Assembly (NCBI GenBank): GCA_019843655.1
Contig: JACDQD010000004.1
Span: 25,121,872 to 25,185,871 of the forward strand
DNA from: Lethocerus indicus
Taxonomy: Eukaryota > Arthropoda > Insecta > Hemiptera > Belostomatidae
Length of the DNA: 64,000 bases
Reading direction: 5' to 3'
In this document: positions 1 to 12,900 of the stretch, one piece after another
Layout of the letters: each line of letters begins with the position of its first letter
Position numbering within the stretch: position 1 is the stretch's first letter
Notes under the pieces: generated by a model
Told to the model about the DNA's origin: nothing
Databases searched by the model: none
The model's input: the letters and a program-made list of their open reading frames with translations, nothing else
Translations under genes and position numbers: made by a program

Positions 1-3000
1 CAATTTCACTGAAACAAATACACACATTTTAGAAAACAAAACGAATATAAATTATGAAAAATTTATTTCTTACTCAGTTTTCTTGAATAATATTCGTTAT
101 ATTATTTCCTCTAATTTATCGAATAATGTGAGTCAACTGAAACAAAATTAAAAATAGAAAATAAAATATATATTTCATGTTTTCGTCCACCACCACTCGG
201 TATAGGCTGGTTTCGGTGTTTCGCTAAACATTAATGGAAAAATGTGTAAAAACTACAATAACTCGATATAATTAGTAGAAGTAGTAATAATGGGCTATCC
301 GCACATAGCTCTGTGAAGAGGAATAAACACCATTTTCACGTTGTCATTATTCAAACACTGAATGATGGAATGGAATTTCAATGTGCGAGACAGTTCGGTG
401 TGTGTGTTTGCACGCAGAATGGTATCCCCCCTGTTGCCATGATCGGCATTCAAATGGCAATAACCATCATCTGCTAAGCCCCCACAAATGCTGTTAAAAC
501 AGCAATCAGAGTTGAGGTATCGGCGAGAGGATGTGGCGAACTATCACCGATATACCTGTTTAGAGGTATACCAAGAAATATTCCCTTCGTTCTCCCCATA
601 ACACTACGCAATCGGCTAATTCGGTGAGGTGGGGCCCAGTTATGGAGATCGTATAAAATTATATGCAGATGACGCACTTTGTCGGCAAATGAGGAAGAAA
701 AATTGTAGAAAGTGTAAGAATATTAGGCATTGGACGAACATGGTTGGATGCAAGGTTGTTTGTTGTGACTACTAATTAAAAGGAATTTTCCAAAAATTAG
801 CTCCTAGGCATTGCTCTGGACAATTAGTCAGATATATTACCGTACCGTAAGCCGATATGGGAAAACATTTTCAGTGTAACTCCCAAGTGCGTACGCTGAT
901 AGTTCATCCCTCCTTTGGACAATATAATCTTCCGGCCGTTTCGGTCACAACTAAATTCCAGTTAATGCAGACAGTTGATTAATCGGGTCGTTTATATATA
1001 GCCTACGTACGACGCAAGAAACCCGCGTCAACGTTGCAGCTGACGCGCTTAACAGCCCGGGGCAATCGATGGAAATGCGCACCACGGATTTGCTAGAAAC
1101 AGCTCGCGCTACTAATACGGTTCAGAAAAACAAGGTTCCCCCTGTTCAAGAACGAGCGTCGAAATTATCTGCAATTAGTTTTGTACAACGTTTCTGCACG
1201 TTACCCGATTGACGTTCAATGATCACGCAAAAGACGTATCTCGTACAAAGTAATACTTTCATGTTACTTTAACTGTAACATTATAGATATTCCGTCTCTC
1301 CTCTCTTGTTTGGTCGTAAGATTAGTTATCGCCATCCTCTATAATATAATTAGATATACATATGCACTGTCGCTCTGATTTCTATGTAAAATTATTATCG
1401 TGCACGTTTTTATTTTAACGGTTGCAAGTCTTCCCAAGTGATCAGCGCGGCCTTAATTTCGGTTTGAAAATTTTCAGCAGGCTATCTAACTTGTCTCCCA
1501 GTGCAGACACCGAATTGCGTAACGCGGCAGATAATTATGATTTACAGCGGCCCAGGACATTTTGGCAATCCAGATGAATATGCATCAGGCCACTTTCGAG
1601 TTTCACAATCCAATTTCGGAACCTTACACAAAAAAAACACGTATTAAAAAACATCGCCCACGGTTGAAAATAAGACCCATTCGTCAAATATTTATACGAT
1701 CCTTCAGTACAAATTTCTTGTCGGTTAACCCGTGCGATTATTGGTGCATTCATGAATAACAAGTCTTGTGAATCGGTCATAATTAAAACTCGGCCTACCT
1801 GTAGGATTATAATACTTGGTAGCATTGCTGCGTAGGTTAAATTGTAATAAATATAAGAACTTGCCTAACTTAAAAATACAAACAAACAGCGTAGGAACTG
1901 AATTCAACTGCACACAAAGTAAGAGACAGATATGGACAGATTTCATTTTTAAGCAAGTATTAAGCGTATTTGTGTAGTGGTGTTTTCCTGTGACATTTTT
2001 CGGTAATTAACAGATGAAGTAATTCTTTGGAACCTAATCCTTCAGTCAATAAACACTGCAGTGTATTTCATTTCCAATGAAACCTTGAGCCACAAATATA
2101 CATGTGATAAATAGCCTATAGAGAAGATACATCCAACGAGGTGATCAACAGTATAAGGTACTTAGTATAAAACAAGGATCCTTTACACAGAGTACGTAAT
2201 GGAAATTAAATCCATACTAATTTAATTCAGTATCCCTTATACGAATGCAATGCAGTAACTTCCGGGAGAAAAATTATTAAGTACGGTGTGAGATTCGTGG
2301 ACTGATTACCGCCGACAAATGAGTACTACTTGCATGATGAAGAATACAACTAGAAATTTCAAATCTATTGTATTCCATGTAATAATCTATCTGTATTTTA
2401 ATCTATCGTATTTAAAAATAATTATATTCGGACACAACACATATTTACAGCGGAGAAAATGATAAGTATTGTAAGCAATATATCATTAATATAATTACGG
2501 AAACTTATTCGGAGTGAGTATAAAACGCATAACGAAATGTCTCTAAATCTGCAAAACGATTCCTGAAGAGGTTTAATTTTTATATTAGAGCTAAGAGTCG
2601 AGTGATCGAGACACTTCAACGTTTCTCGACGCAGGTAATTTTCGAGTCGGACTATGATATTAATGTAAAATATCATATAGGAACATTCCATCCGCAAGGT
2701 CGGCATCGCCGTCTCCCAATCTAGCAGGGTTATACCACGTGAGTAAACACTGTCCAGGGTCAAACATTCAACAGCGAACTGCATTTGAACAAGGCCAGAA
2801 TTGATTTTCACCAACAGGAATCGGCTCTGCTCTAACAAAATTGATCGCCGGTTCATTTCAATGAAATTTCAAAATTCTTTGTTATTCAAATTTGAAATCT
2901 ATTGTAAACGTTACAATCCATCCATTATTGTCCGTTTGAATCCATCGGACTTGCCCATCAATGGGGTTGCTTTTAAAATTTTACCTCCCCCCGGACCCGA

Positions 3001-3033
3001 TTGAAATTCAAATTTGCAGTTTAAAGGAAAATT

Positions 3034-3130
3034 CATTCGGTCCACAATCGGCATTCGAACCCTAATCGCTAAAAAAAACTAAAAAGCACTAAACTATGGT
3101 AGCCCAACCACCGGCGACATACCGAGACCT
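3034..3130 (-). repeat. tRNA-like SINE module, copy 1
   Basis: Read on the minus strand, the segment contains GGGTTCGAATGCC, close to the RNA polymerase III B box GGTTCGANTCC. It is followed by GTGGACCGAAT. The same 3' word, with TTCGAA before it, recurs at 3,818 and 4,414, which suggests a dispersed family. Calling it a SINE is an inference; no full A box was established. Confidence 0.35.
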
Positions 3131-3817
3131 TCAACTGGTCCTTATCCCAAAACCTATTTTTACTATCTGCATCACGCCATTTCTGTTGAGAACGGCGACC
3201 TTATATCTACATTTTTTTTACCGGCATTTACAGTATATCCTGCCAATTTAAAAAAATGATAAGAACATAAGTAGATTCCATTATCCATTAATCGATTACA
3301 TAAACTACTCGATTATTTATTAATAACATGCTTTTAATAGAACGTAACAGGCATTGTAAGGCGCGTAAGGGGATGAAGGGAATAAAATTAATAAACATCT
3401 CGGCGGAATGCTAAACAAATAGAAGTTAAATAACAGGTAATAACGAACCTACAACCAAAATATAGAAAGGTTCAGCTGAATATCATGAACAAGAGAAGAA
3501 TGACTATGAGTTATTTTTAGAGTAGAAAGACGTGTAGGACGTTTCCGGACAATTCTTCTGGGAATGTCTCAAAATGATTTAAGCCATCAAAATATTTGCT
3601 ATCTTGCCAACAAATTAAAAAATATCACCGTTAAAAGTTAATTAAAGAGTAAAGAACCGTAGACTCTGCGTGATATGAGAAGATTATAAGACTATTAGTA
3701 TATTTCGTTAACTTGAAATCTACACCAATTGATTAATGTAAGTTTAAGTAATTTTCAAACCCGTCGCAGTATCTGTAAAATGCAGAAAGTTCATTTCCTT
3801 TTGAAAATTGAGATAAT

Positions 3818-3900
3818 ATTCGGTCCGCCAACGTTCGAACACCGGGCCAAAAGCGGTTAAGCCAACAAACTACGGCGGATCTCTATCTCCGGTGGCTTCG
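3818..3900 (-). repeat. tRNA-like SINE module, copy 2
   Basis: On the minus strand this reads GTGTTCGAACGTTGGCGGACCGAAT, matching the B-box-plus-GGACCGAAT pattern of the copy at 3,034. A CGCC-rich segment lies upstream in both copies. It is probably a diverged member of the same short interspersed family. Confidence 0.35.
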
Positions 3901-4375
3901 CAATTTTCTTTCAATTACTTCTTCCTTATCCCCAATCTACTCTCATTGTATAAGGCCAACTCACCCCTGGTATTTAGTAATTTCCTCTATTACAAGATTC
4001 AGCTAATTAAACTCACTACTATTGCATTTCCTTTTTTTAATCGGGTCCATTTTAACATGCCCGTTCTACCTGAAACTATTCATCGGTTTATTTCTACTAT
4101 TAAATAGGTTATCTACAAAAAAAATAGCTAAATGCTAAATGATTGAGAAGATTCTCTATTATTGTTTCTAATTTCTATATTAGCTTTATTCAGTTTTCAA
4201 ATTTGTTTTTAAACTTTACGAAGGGTAAAAAGAACAGAAAATTTTGTTTTCACTCCGACAGCCATTGATGTCATATTGATGTTATTCAACACATTTCAGT
4301 GAATGGTTTAAATTATGTATTTCATAATAATCCATTTAAGCTCTTAAGACGTGCATTCACATAGTTAGCGACGTA

Positions 4376-4440
4376 GTAGTAGCCCTAACGACGGCTATAA
4401 CAAGACAATGACGAAGGCGGAATCGAACGGTGGACCGAAT
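4376..4440 (+). repeat. tRNA-like SINE module, copy 3
   Basis: The plus strand contains GGAATCGAACGGTGGACCGAAT at 4,419-4,440, sharing the 3' word TGGACCGAAT and a degenerate B box with the minus-strand copies at 3.0 and 3.8 kb. It is in the opposite orientation to them. Confidence 0.3.
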
Positions 4441-7400
4441 ATCAATTCGGGATATGACTCTTAAAACAGAATCTTGTAGTCATTGCACGATTGAAGCTAG
4501 TACAATGGGAAATCAATAATAAGAACATATGAGAAATATTATAAACGAGTGGTCTTTTACTCGGTAAAAAAAACAATATTACTATTGCATCTGTATTTTT
4601 ATTAAAATGTTTGTTGTTGATTAACAAAATTCTCTAAGCGATGGGTAATCTCTATTTATATCATTTGGGATAAGAATCATAACCTTGGAAACAAAGACAT
4701 GATAACAGACTACAATGAAGCCATAACTACAGCAAGCTACGAAAAATTTTTTTTACAATTTGCAGAATCAATATAAATGAATATACTGTAATAGAAAAAT
4801 AAATGAAAAGATAAAAAAATGTATTTTGGATATTAAAATGAGTTTGTTTTCAGTAAACCAATCACGATATGTGAGAACAATTTAAGGAGGAAACGTTTAC
4901 GGATTTAAATCCGGAAAAATAAAAGGACAATATAAAAACGGAAAGGCCGCGAATTCCAAACTATATATTTCACACGAATATAAATAAATAAAAACAAGCA
5001 AAACATAATAAATTAAATGCAAGCGCATAAAATACCACAGCAGCCTAATTGCGCTACATAAGAAACAGTTGAAAAGAACAGATTAAATATAAATTCCACT
5101 AAAAGGGAGGGATTCCACTATAAACCAAATATAACCCGGTGACGCATGGGCCAGAATTGGACACGCACCCTAGAACAACATCCGGTTGAAAAAGTTAATT
5201 ACAGAAATATCATAACGAAAAAATTTTAAAGCTATAAGCGATGAATGCGAGAGCGTTGAATAATTATATATAGTATGGAAGGTCAATTGTGCGAGGCGTT
5301 GCCAAACTGCGTACGCAACCTACGCGTCGCGTCCGCCCCTTTTAGAAATTCCCAGGCGAAAAATCCGTTCCAAATCCATTTATTATACCCGTACACATTT
5401 GAGTTTAGCGGGCAGAATATATGGAATTTCGATATGAAAAAAGGACAAAACTATTAGATTATTTTTTTGTATAGAGCTATTCTTAGAAACTACCACGAAT
5501 CAATGTCAGCAAGTATTTTCCCTAAAACTTCGAAGAATGTGACAATTTTAAGTATCAAAAAGTAAACATCTAATATTATAAATGAAATTACAAATATCCC
5601 TATAATAACGACTGTCTGTTTTTCATTGACCCCAGAAATCATACTGTATAAATATGTGAAAAACGTATTGATAAACCGCTTATCATTACGATTACACAAG
5701 AAGAAACACTTAGCTCTTGTAATTACAAATTGCTAAATAAAAAATTACTTCACCGAAATGATAAATACAAATGTAATATCCATAAAAAAAAGTAATCCGA
5801 ATGTAGAACGTGACTGCGCGAAAGATGAAGTGTCTTTTATAAAATTTATGCATAATGACATTCAAAAACTGTGACACAGTGTAAACGCGTTAGAACCTCG
5901 ACAAAGAAATGATGATCCACTTTCGGATGACAGTAGTAGTTTTTTATACTGCGTCACAAAATACGTTTGAAACAATCAATCGCATAAGCTGAAGACAGGA
6001 AATTCGCCGAAAATAAAAGAAAGATAATAAGACAAATGATTTCGACAACCACAAATCAATATCCACAAATCAGGTCAGCCTGGGACAGTTGCCTAGCGTC
6101 GAAATCGCAATGTTTGTGCTGCAGTAACAATGCCTGGCTACTGAATATTCAGATCGACAAATTAATGGGACAATTTGAACAATGGAGCAGATGAGAAAAA
6201 TACTTGTTAGGTATATTATTCTTAAACCCAGAAATTGTGCCCTAATAAAACTAAATTCTTTTTAACCGTACATTGAAATGCCCTTACGCGTGTGTAATGA
6301 GTTTTTACATGCTAGTGTTGTTACAGTGCTAAATGTAGGTACAGTATTGCCATATTGATAATTGATTGAGTTTAGTTTAAGGAGGGAGAATTACTTTATC
6401 CAGAACCCAAAGAATGTATGACGTAATTCATTTTTATTTCCCACTAGATTTTATTTAAATACGACCGGAATATTGATATTCATTACAGCATTTTGCTCAG
6501 AATTTAAAATTAACATTAATTTAAAATTCATATTACCTTACTAATCACACCCAATGTGCGAAAGATAGGTAATTTTCTCGCAATTAATTCTTCAGAGATT
6601 TATTAAAATGCATGAAGTATTAAAGAAATCCACTGCTCGAAGCCACATTTATATTCATGTCATAACCACAATATTTTAATACTTTAAGAAAATATTTATT
6701 TAATCGTTATTACGATACAATTAAATAATGACTTATTAGTTGGCATACGAATTCTAATACTGCAATCAAATTGGCTTCCTATCACACCTTTAAATGAGCC
6801 GATACCATACTGTAATGCATTAGGTTAATGACAGAAAATAAATATGTTTACTATTGCATCAAAACATTCTTATTGATAAGCTCAACGTGTCAGCCAAAAA
6901 ATATTTTTCAAATAAATGATGTCGTAGCTAATTATCATATTAATTAAATTAGTGATGATGTTTATTATATCTGTTTACCAAATGTGACTGACTGCGAGGA
7001 GATTAATCTTCGCGTTTGATTCTGGAGTTTCGCAACGCTAATTTAAGACTTCCTCTCGCTTGATCACATGTGACGACACTGGAGTCTCTTGGGTAGACAG
7101 ACGGGTGGAACCCAAACTTAAATTTGTTAAGAGAAACCTCCTTTTGTTTTTATAAACTTCAGTTTTTATAAATTCAGTCGACATACACTACGAAGTAACG
7201 AACTGAAAATTTCTTCAGAAATTTCTCCAGGAATCAGACAACAATAATTCTTAAACAGTATATTATTGCAAACAGATCTGCAAATAGCTAACTGGATTCA
7301 GGCAAAATTTCCAGCAACGAAAAATACACCAAGTAACGATATTACGATGTTGAGTACGAAATCTAGTTGGGTGTAAGGTCAGTCAACGGATCAAAACATT

Positions 7401-8417
7401 GGGACTTAAATATAACAGGAAAATACGTTGAAATGCGGCCAAAGCGCGAAAATAGTTTGGGGATTCATAATGAGTGACTGTCTATGTTGTTCTGCTAAAA
7501 ATAAAACTATCTTACGTAAGGCATATTCGTTCGAAGGCCACTTTTTTCAAATTGCCAAATTGCAAATAATTGTACTAATCAAATTAAAACGGTCTCTTGA
7601 AAATAATCTGTATTAGGAAAAAAAAAACAATCCTCGAAAGCAATCCGGGCAAGATGTGCGTAATGAGATGCCAATTAAATTAAATATCCAACAGCTTTTG
7701 GAAACTGACATAATCAAGAAATGCCCGACTATCCATCACTGACTGACATTCAGAACCTAATTCATCATTCTTTGCGAACCTCTAAAAACTGTACGATACT
7801 TTCTTTTCCAATAGGCGTTCTAATAAAAAATAAAGTAAGGTAAAAGTTTTTAGAACATTGCTTTATAAATCCAGGTTATAAAAAGTAACTTAATCCACGA
7901 GGGATGAATAACTGTTCGAAAGTGTTCTCTGTTGATCTACAGAACAATTTCCTTTAAAAATACCTTCGTATCCTTCGCAACCAGCTTCAATTGTTGAGTA
8001 AGAACAGATAGGCATGATTATAGTCGAGAGAAGCGGCGCTTAACGTCCTTAAACGTTAGATCGTGTTGGGGATGTCGACGACACAGAAGGATATGAAATA
8101 CCAAACGATGATTATGACGACGTCTGGATTTAATGAGAAACAAGCTCATAATAAGACCACATAACCATAAACATTTTATAGCTTGCATCGATATATTCTA
8201 TATTCAATATCGTTTCTGAAAGTGGTACTATATATTTTAACGGACAGGGACTAAAGCTAATAATTTATCCTACACGTTCCAACAACAATCGCATTCAGTA
8301 GGCTAACTATTCGCATTGAGACCGTTTGAATTAGAATGCGGTGTAATCAACATGCAGGTGTCTCCATCATAGTTGAAGTGCATTGTAATGGTATCGTAAC
8401 TACTTGAATAAACTTAC

Positions 8418-8626
8418 CTATGGTGGAGTTCCCTGGAGTCAATCCAGGAACACTCGACGGACTGTACACCTGTCATGAAGCTCTCGAGGTCGTTCTCCGA
8501 GCGGTCGACCCTGAGTAGGGGCCTCCCCATCCCGACGCAAAATCCGTTACCCTTTAACATCGCTACTTTACACCTTCTATCCAGTTCCTGACAGTTGACT
8601 CCGACTCGGCCGCCTCGACCTACCAC
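8418..8626 (-). pseudogene. Isolated exon-like block, unidentified
   Basis: Read on the minus strand, this 209-nt GC-rich block is bounded by an acceptor (TTATCAG before GTGGTAGG) and a consensus donor (CATAG followed by GTAAGT). Only one frame is open throughout: 69 codons plus two bases, phase 0 in and phase 2 out. The other two frames contain stops. The predicted peptide is rich in Arg, Gly and Cys and includes CSWIDSRELHHR. I do not recognise it. No upstream or downstream exon could be connected with confidence. It could be an internal exon of a gene running off the left edge, an exon of a non-coding RNA, or a chance match. The pseudogene label only marks that uncertainty. Confidence 0.3.
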
Positions 8627-9946
8627 CTGATAACTTATTGTAGGTACTTCAAAGCCATACCGGCGCTATTAATAACGACTAATCGATTGCCGCGGACAGA
8701 ATCCGAAGCGCAACTCCCTGAGCCTTTGACGGTGGGAAACACGAAGTCTGAGGTTCCCTGACACATACCTTCATTAACCGAATAGGTAATGATACAAGGG
8801 CACGCCACTATTCAGTTAAATTGGATACCGATGCATTACATCATCATTTATCTTTTGGTAACTAAATTGATCAATAACTTTTGGAACAGACTAATAATAC
8901 ATTCAAACAGTATGTATTTATGTATTAGCTCCTCGTCACATTTATTTTGTAAGCCGGCCTTTTAATCTGTACTTTTAAAGAGAAACAGTTGTTAAGGAAC
9001 AAACTGTCGAAGTGGAATTTAAAATGCGTACTGAAATTATATGAGCTCCACTCGAAATGAATACAACAAAATATTTAGTAGAAGGAAAATTCGATTCGGA
9101 TTCGAATGCCGAGTTAATCCACACGAGAGGACCTCATATAACTCCTATATAGAGTAGTTAACAGTAATTGGGTAAACAGTAGTGGATCCATTCAACTGTG
9201 GAGGCTTTAATTATTGAGTTATAGTGCGGGTACCGATACTTCATACTAAGTCGATATTGTGTGTGTAACTTATTTGTACATCTTAAAGAGAATACGGCGC
9301 TTTGCTGCGAGCTGAAGTCATACCACCCACCACATATGTCACCTCGGTTACCAAACATCATTGCATGAAACTTCACATAAATAATTAATTTAGTTAATTA
9401 AGTAATATAACTAATTATATTAAAGCATTTCTCTTAAAAACTGACTTCTACATTTTATTAACGCTTAAGACGAAGTCAATCAACAAATGTCTATGACCAC
9501 CGTAAGTGTCAATATGCTTTCATTATTCGTTGAAAAAAATCACAGATTAATCTCTTGGTACAACTTCCGTTATAAGATATTATTAATTATAGTAATTAAT
9601 GGCGATCGCTTAAAAATGTCTACGATCTTTATTTTCTCACAGACATTGCAGTTAATAATTAGTGGCCATTCGATAATTGGTACTGGTTTACATAATAACC
9701 CCGAGCGTGAGGTCAACAGCAGTAGACGCGAAGCAGATGGGTGCTTGGTTGAAATTACGCGAGAAAATTTTAGGTCAACGGACCTTTAAATCAAAATTGG
9801 ACACGATATTCTCCGCACAAAAGAACTTTTTAATCTGATTAACTGTATTATCAAGCTGACAGTACATATATACATATATACACGCCAATAATTAAATAAA
9901 GATTTTGTACCATCTCCACAGGTGTTAAGTATATATTTGTACACAA

Positions 9947-9968
9947 CACACACACACACACACACACA
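9947..9968. repeat. (CA)n microsatellite
   Basis: Eleven CA dinucleotides in an uninterrupted run, about 45 bp left of the mariner remnant. Confidence 0.95.
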
Positions 9969-10011
9969 AATTAGAATACTGAGAATATTTATAAAAACAT
10001 TGAATTATTCA

Positions 10012-10228
10012 TATTAGGTGTACCCAAAAGTAATCAACAATTTGATAAGATATATTTTGGTCTTGAGGAGTTCTTCAAGAGGGGAATCGAAAATTTGCAG
10101 GAAAAGTGGCAGAGAGTTGTTGATAATATTGGTGAATATATAGTCGATTAATAATTAAAGTTAGCTTTTTAGCAAAATAAAATGAATTACAAAGTCAAAA
10201 TGTTGATTACTTTTGGGTACCCCTAATA
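10012..10228 (+). mobile_element. Internally deleted mariner transposon with TA duplications
   Basis: The element spans 10,014-10,226, with TA target duplications at 10,012-10,013 and 10,227-10,228. The terminal inverted repeats agree at 25 of the first 26 positions (left TTAGGTGTACCCAAAAGTAA, right TTAGGGGTACCCAAAAGTAA). Between them is an open frame ending at the TAA at 10,149-10,151 that encodes a mariner transposase C-terminus: FFKRGIENLQEKWQRVVDN, then IGEYIVD and stop. The N-terminal DNA-binding domain and most of the DDD catalytic domain are absent, so it is non-autonomous. Mariner insertion at TA and this C-terminal motif are well established for the family. Confidence 0.88.
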
Positions 10229-12549
10229 TAACAGATTCAACTGTGTTCAGGTAACTGTAAACTGGATTTACGACTTCTTATTAAATTTCAATCATTATAT
10301 CACTTGTAGAAACCATCGAGAGTGGGTATCCATCATAAAATGAAATTATTTTCGCTGTAAAATGTTGCGCTATTTCCATCCTGATTGATTACACAATTAT
10401 TGTCATCTTCAAATATTGACATCCCACAGTGGATAGGCTTTCAAGTGGGAGAGTAATCAGCACCAATTCTCAAAAAATAAAACCGAATAAGATTGATTTG
10501 GTTTTATTCGACGCATACTCAACAGATCGTATATTTTTAAAGACTACGTAACATGTAAATGCCCTTTCAGAAAATTTCGTATTCCTCGGTTTCCGTAATC
10601 CCTGCTAGATGATATCAAGGACTAACGTAAGCGCTTCTTACATAATTTTAATATTACGTATAATCCCCTACCAATGGCCAAAGGTCCCCATTGGAAACTT
10701 TAAGGTGTCGTAATTTATCAAGCTCACAATTTAGTATCTATATCTGTTAAAAGTGGCAGTCACAGTAATTTTCTACATTCGATAAACCGAAAGATCTTGA
10801 CCCACATATTGTCGATTACCAATATGCCTCCAATATTACATTCTGAATTAATTATACCTACTGTAACATAGAAGGGTGGATATTTTATGCGCCGTTGAGT
10901 TTTCTGAACTGGGCGATTTAGAAAGATTTCTGCGTTGTGCATTAAGATGACTCGGCCTTTTTTTCCTGTAACTTTATTGACAGGAAAAATGCTTTGCGTT
11001 GAGAGGAAATAAAATAAAATCCAACATGTTGAATAAACAAAACGTACCAAGAAATCGAAACCCAAGAACATTTTAGAAAAAAATAATTAAATTTTTTTCT
11101 AGAGTAAACCTTTACGTTTAACAAAAATATCGGACTCGTGTAAGAGATAGGAATGACCTATAGGAATTAAACTCTCCCCAGAAATAATCCAAAGCGGAGA
11201 TGGTAAATTAAGCGTACGTACAAATTATTATACGGAGGGAATAAACAATATATCATTTCCATAAATTAAAAATACTTTTCCAAACTGATATAGCAAATGT
11301 TTGTACGCTTAGGATAAAGTGAATATAGGGAAAATGTTGTACATATTATTCTTGTCCTTGTCAGGGACATTAAATTATATTTGCGTGTGTGTGCGTGGCT
11401 GTGTGTTTATGAAATGAGTTGGTCCATGATTATCAAATCGTCTTATTTTATTTGTACAACAAAATTTGTAAATCAAAATAATATTGTTACTTAAAAAACA
11501 CATTAAACACTAAGAATAAGGATGAAGACGATCGCAATACTTCACATTTTCAAATAAAATAAAGGCCGACAGGGACGATTATAAAATAGCCAAATCTCCT
11601 TAAATAGCCCAATAAAGTACAATGGGATGTTAGTAACCTCAAATATTATACAAGTGATTGAATTGCATTGTTCCTGATGTTATACATTTTGATGATTCGA
11701 TGAAGTGCACTTAATCAAATAGAATGATAGCACTTGTTAAGCGTGACATTAGCCCTCCCCCATTCATTATATTAATGTGACACGAATGTAAGTAATCACA
11801 TACAACAGAACAGAATGTGACACCGATATCGCGGTATAATGAAGTGTTCAATTATTATGTTTCATTTGAGATCGATTAGTTTAAATTACGTTTAAAGAGA
11901 AGTAAATTAACAAATTAATATGTTCCCTTTACCTCAGACTAAATATACGACGGAGAAAAACTATTGTAATAATTAAACCTACCTTCTCTTTTCATGAAAG
12001 TGGCAAATAACAGACATGTGTATGGATAGTGTAAGACATTTTTTTGAACTGAATACTATAGTTTAATACCCGTAACCTAACGCCACCAAAATACTGTAAA
12101 TCCAGTCAAATCATAAAAAATACATTAGTTCAAAACCATAATACCCTTATATAATGAAGTACTTAATAGAAAAATAGCACAGCAGAAGAACGGTCAAACT
12201 ACTGACTGATTAACCTAGTTAGTAGTCGTCATATTAGCACACAGTGCTTTTCAACGCCCACTCAGCATGGCAGCAAACAGGAAGCTAGTGTGACGTTCTA
12301 TGCCAACTATATTTCGTCATATTAGTTTCGAGATACACATATAATCCAATAAATTACAGCGGAAGAAAGGCTCAGGCAGTTGCATTTCTGGATTCGCAGC
12401 AAAATGCTCAGTCATGAGGACGTATTAATTAGCTTATTCCATGGCTAGTAAGCCAACTCATAGGACTGACCTCGAAAATTCAACTGGGATATTGTTCTGT
12501 CGCAGGCGTTTTTATTTCGCAATATTTCGAAAACCTAGGATTCCCACTT

Positions 12550-12900
12550 TCACTCACTGTTCGAAGTGGCGTAACTACCGGTGAGGCTGGAACAATCGGA
12601 GGGGGTGTTACGGTCAAGGTGAGTACGAAGACTGTCGAGCGAGTGGCCGACCGCCGAGTTAGTGGGAGACCGTAGGAACACTAATGGTCGTGAGGGAAGG
12701 GAGAGAGGGCCACGGTCGTCGATAGCCCGGTTGCGGCCGTGAGAGGGGGGCAGCACGGAGTGGGTGATATACAAGAGCGGTGGGAGAGAAGAGATTCGAG
12801 AAATCAGTGAACGACGGAAACCACGAGCTGGGATAGAGGTCAAAACCCCTATCGGTACGAAAACAAAGGCGACGCGTTGACGTCAATGATCGCGTGAAAG
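12550..12900. promoter_or_regulatory. CpG-rich patch, possible promoter or first exon
   Basis: About 350 bp is markedly richer in G+C and CpG than its surroundings. A consensus donor on the plus strand (GTCAAG followed by GTGAGT, near 12,619) and another on the minus strand (AACA followed by GTGAGT at 12,557) could each end a first exon. Several frames are open on the minus strand, as expected of GC-rich DNA, so openness is not evidence of coding. No gene could be attached. Confidence 0.3.

Larger units (their letters stand above)
1..8417. other. Gene-free AT-rich DNA
   Basis: I find no exon series that can be tied to a known protein on either strand. CpG dinucleotides occur at ordinary frequency here, unlike the depleted gene-rich part of the window. 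The stretch holds three SINE-like modules near 3.0, 3.8 and 4.4 kb, listed separately. A short CpG-rich patch near 1,000-1,110 is not attached to any reading frame. The longest open frame (minus strand, 2,422-2,856) matches no family I recognise and has no splice context. Confidence 0.6.

Noticed and set aside
2422..2856. 144-codon open frame on the minus strand
   Set aside because: Longest frame in the left region but no recognisable domain, no splice or promoter context, and biased composition; likely chance.
12550..12886. Two overlapping minus-strand frames of 97 and 75 codons
   Set aside because: Openness in two frames reflects high G+C; neither joins in frame to the exon-like block at 8,418.
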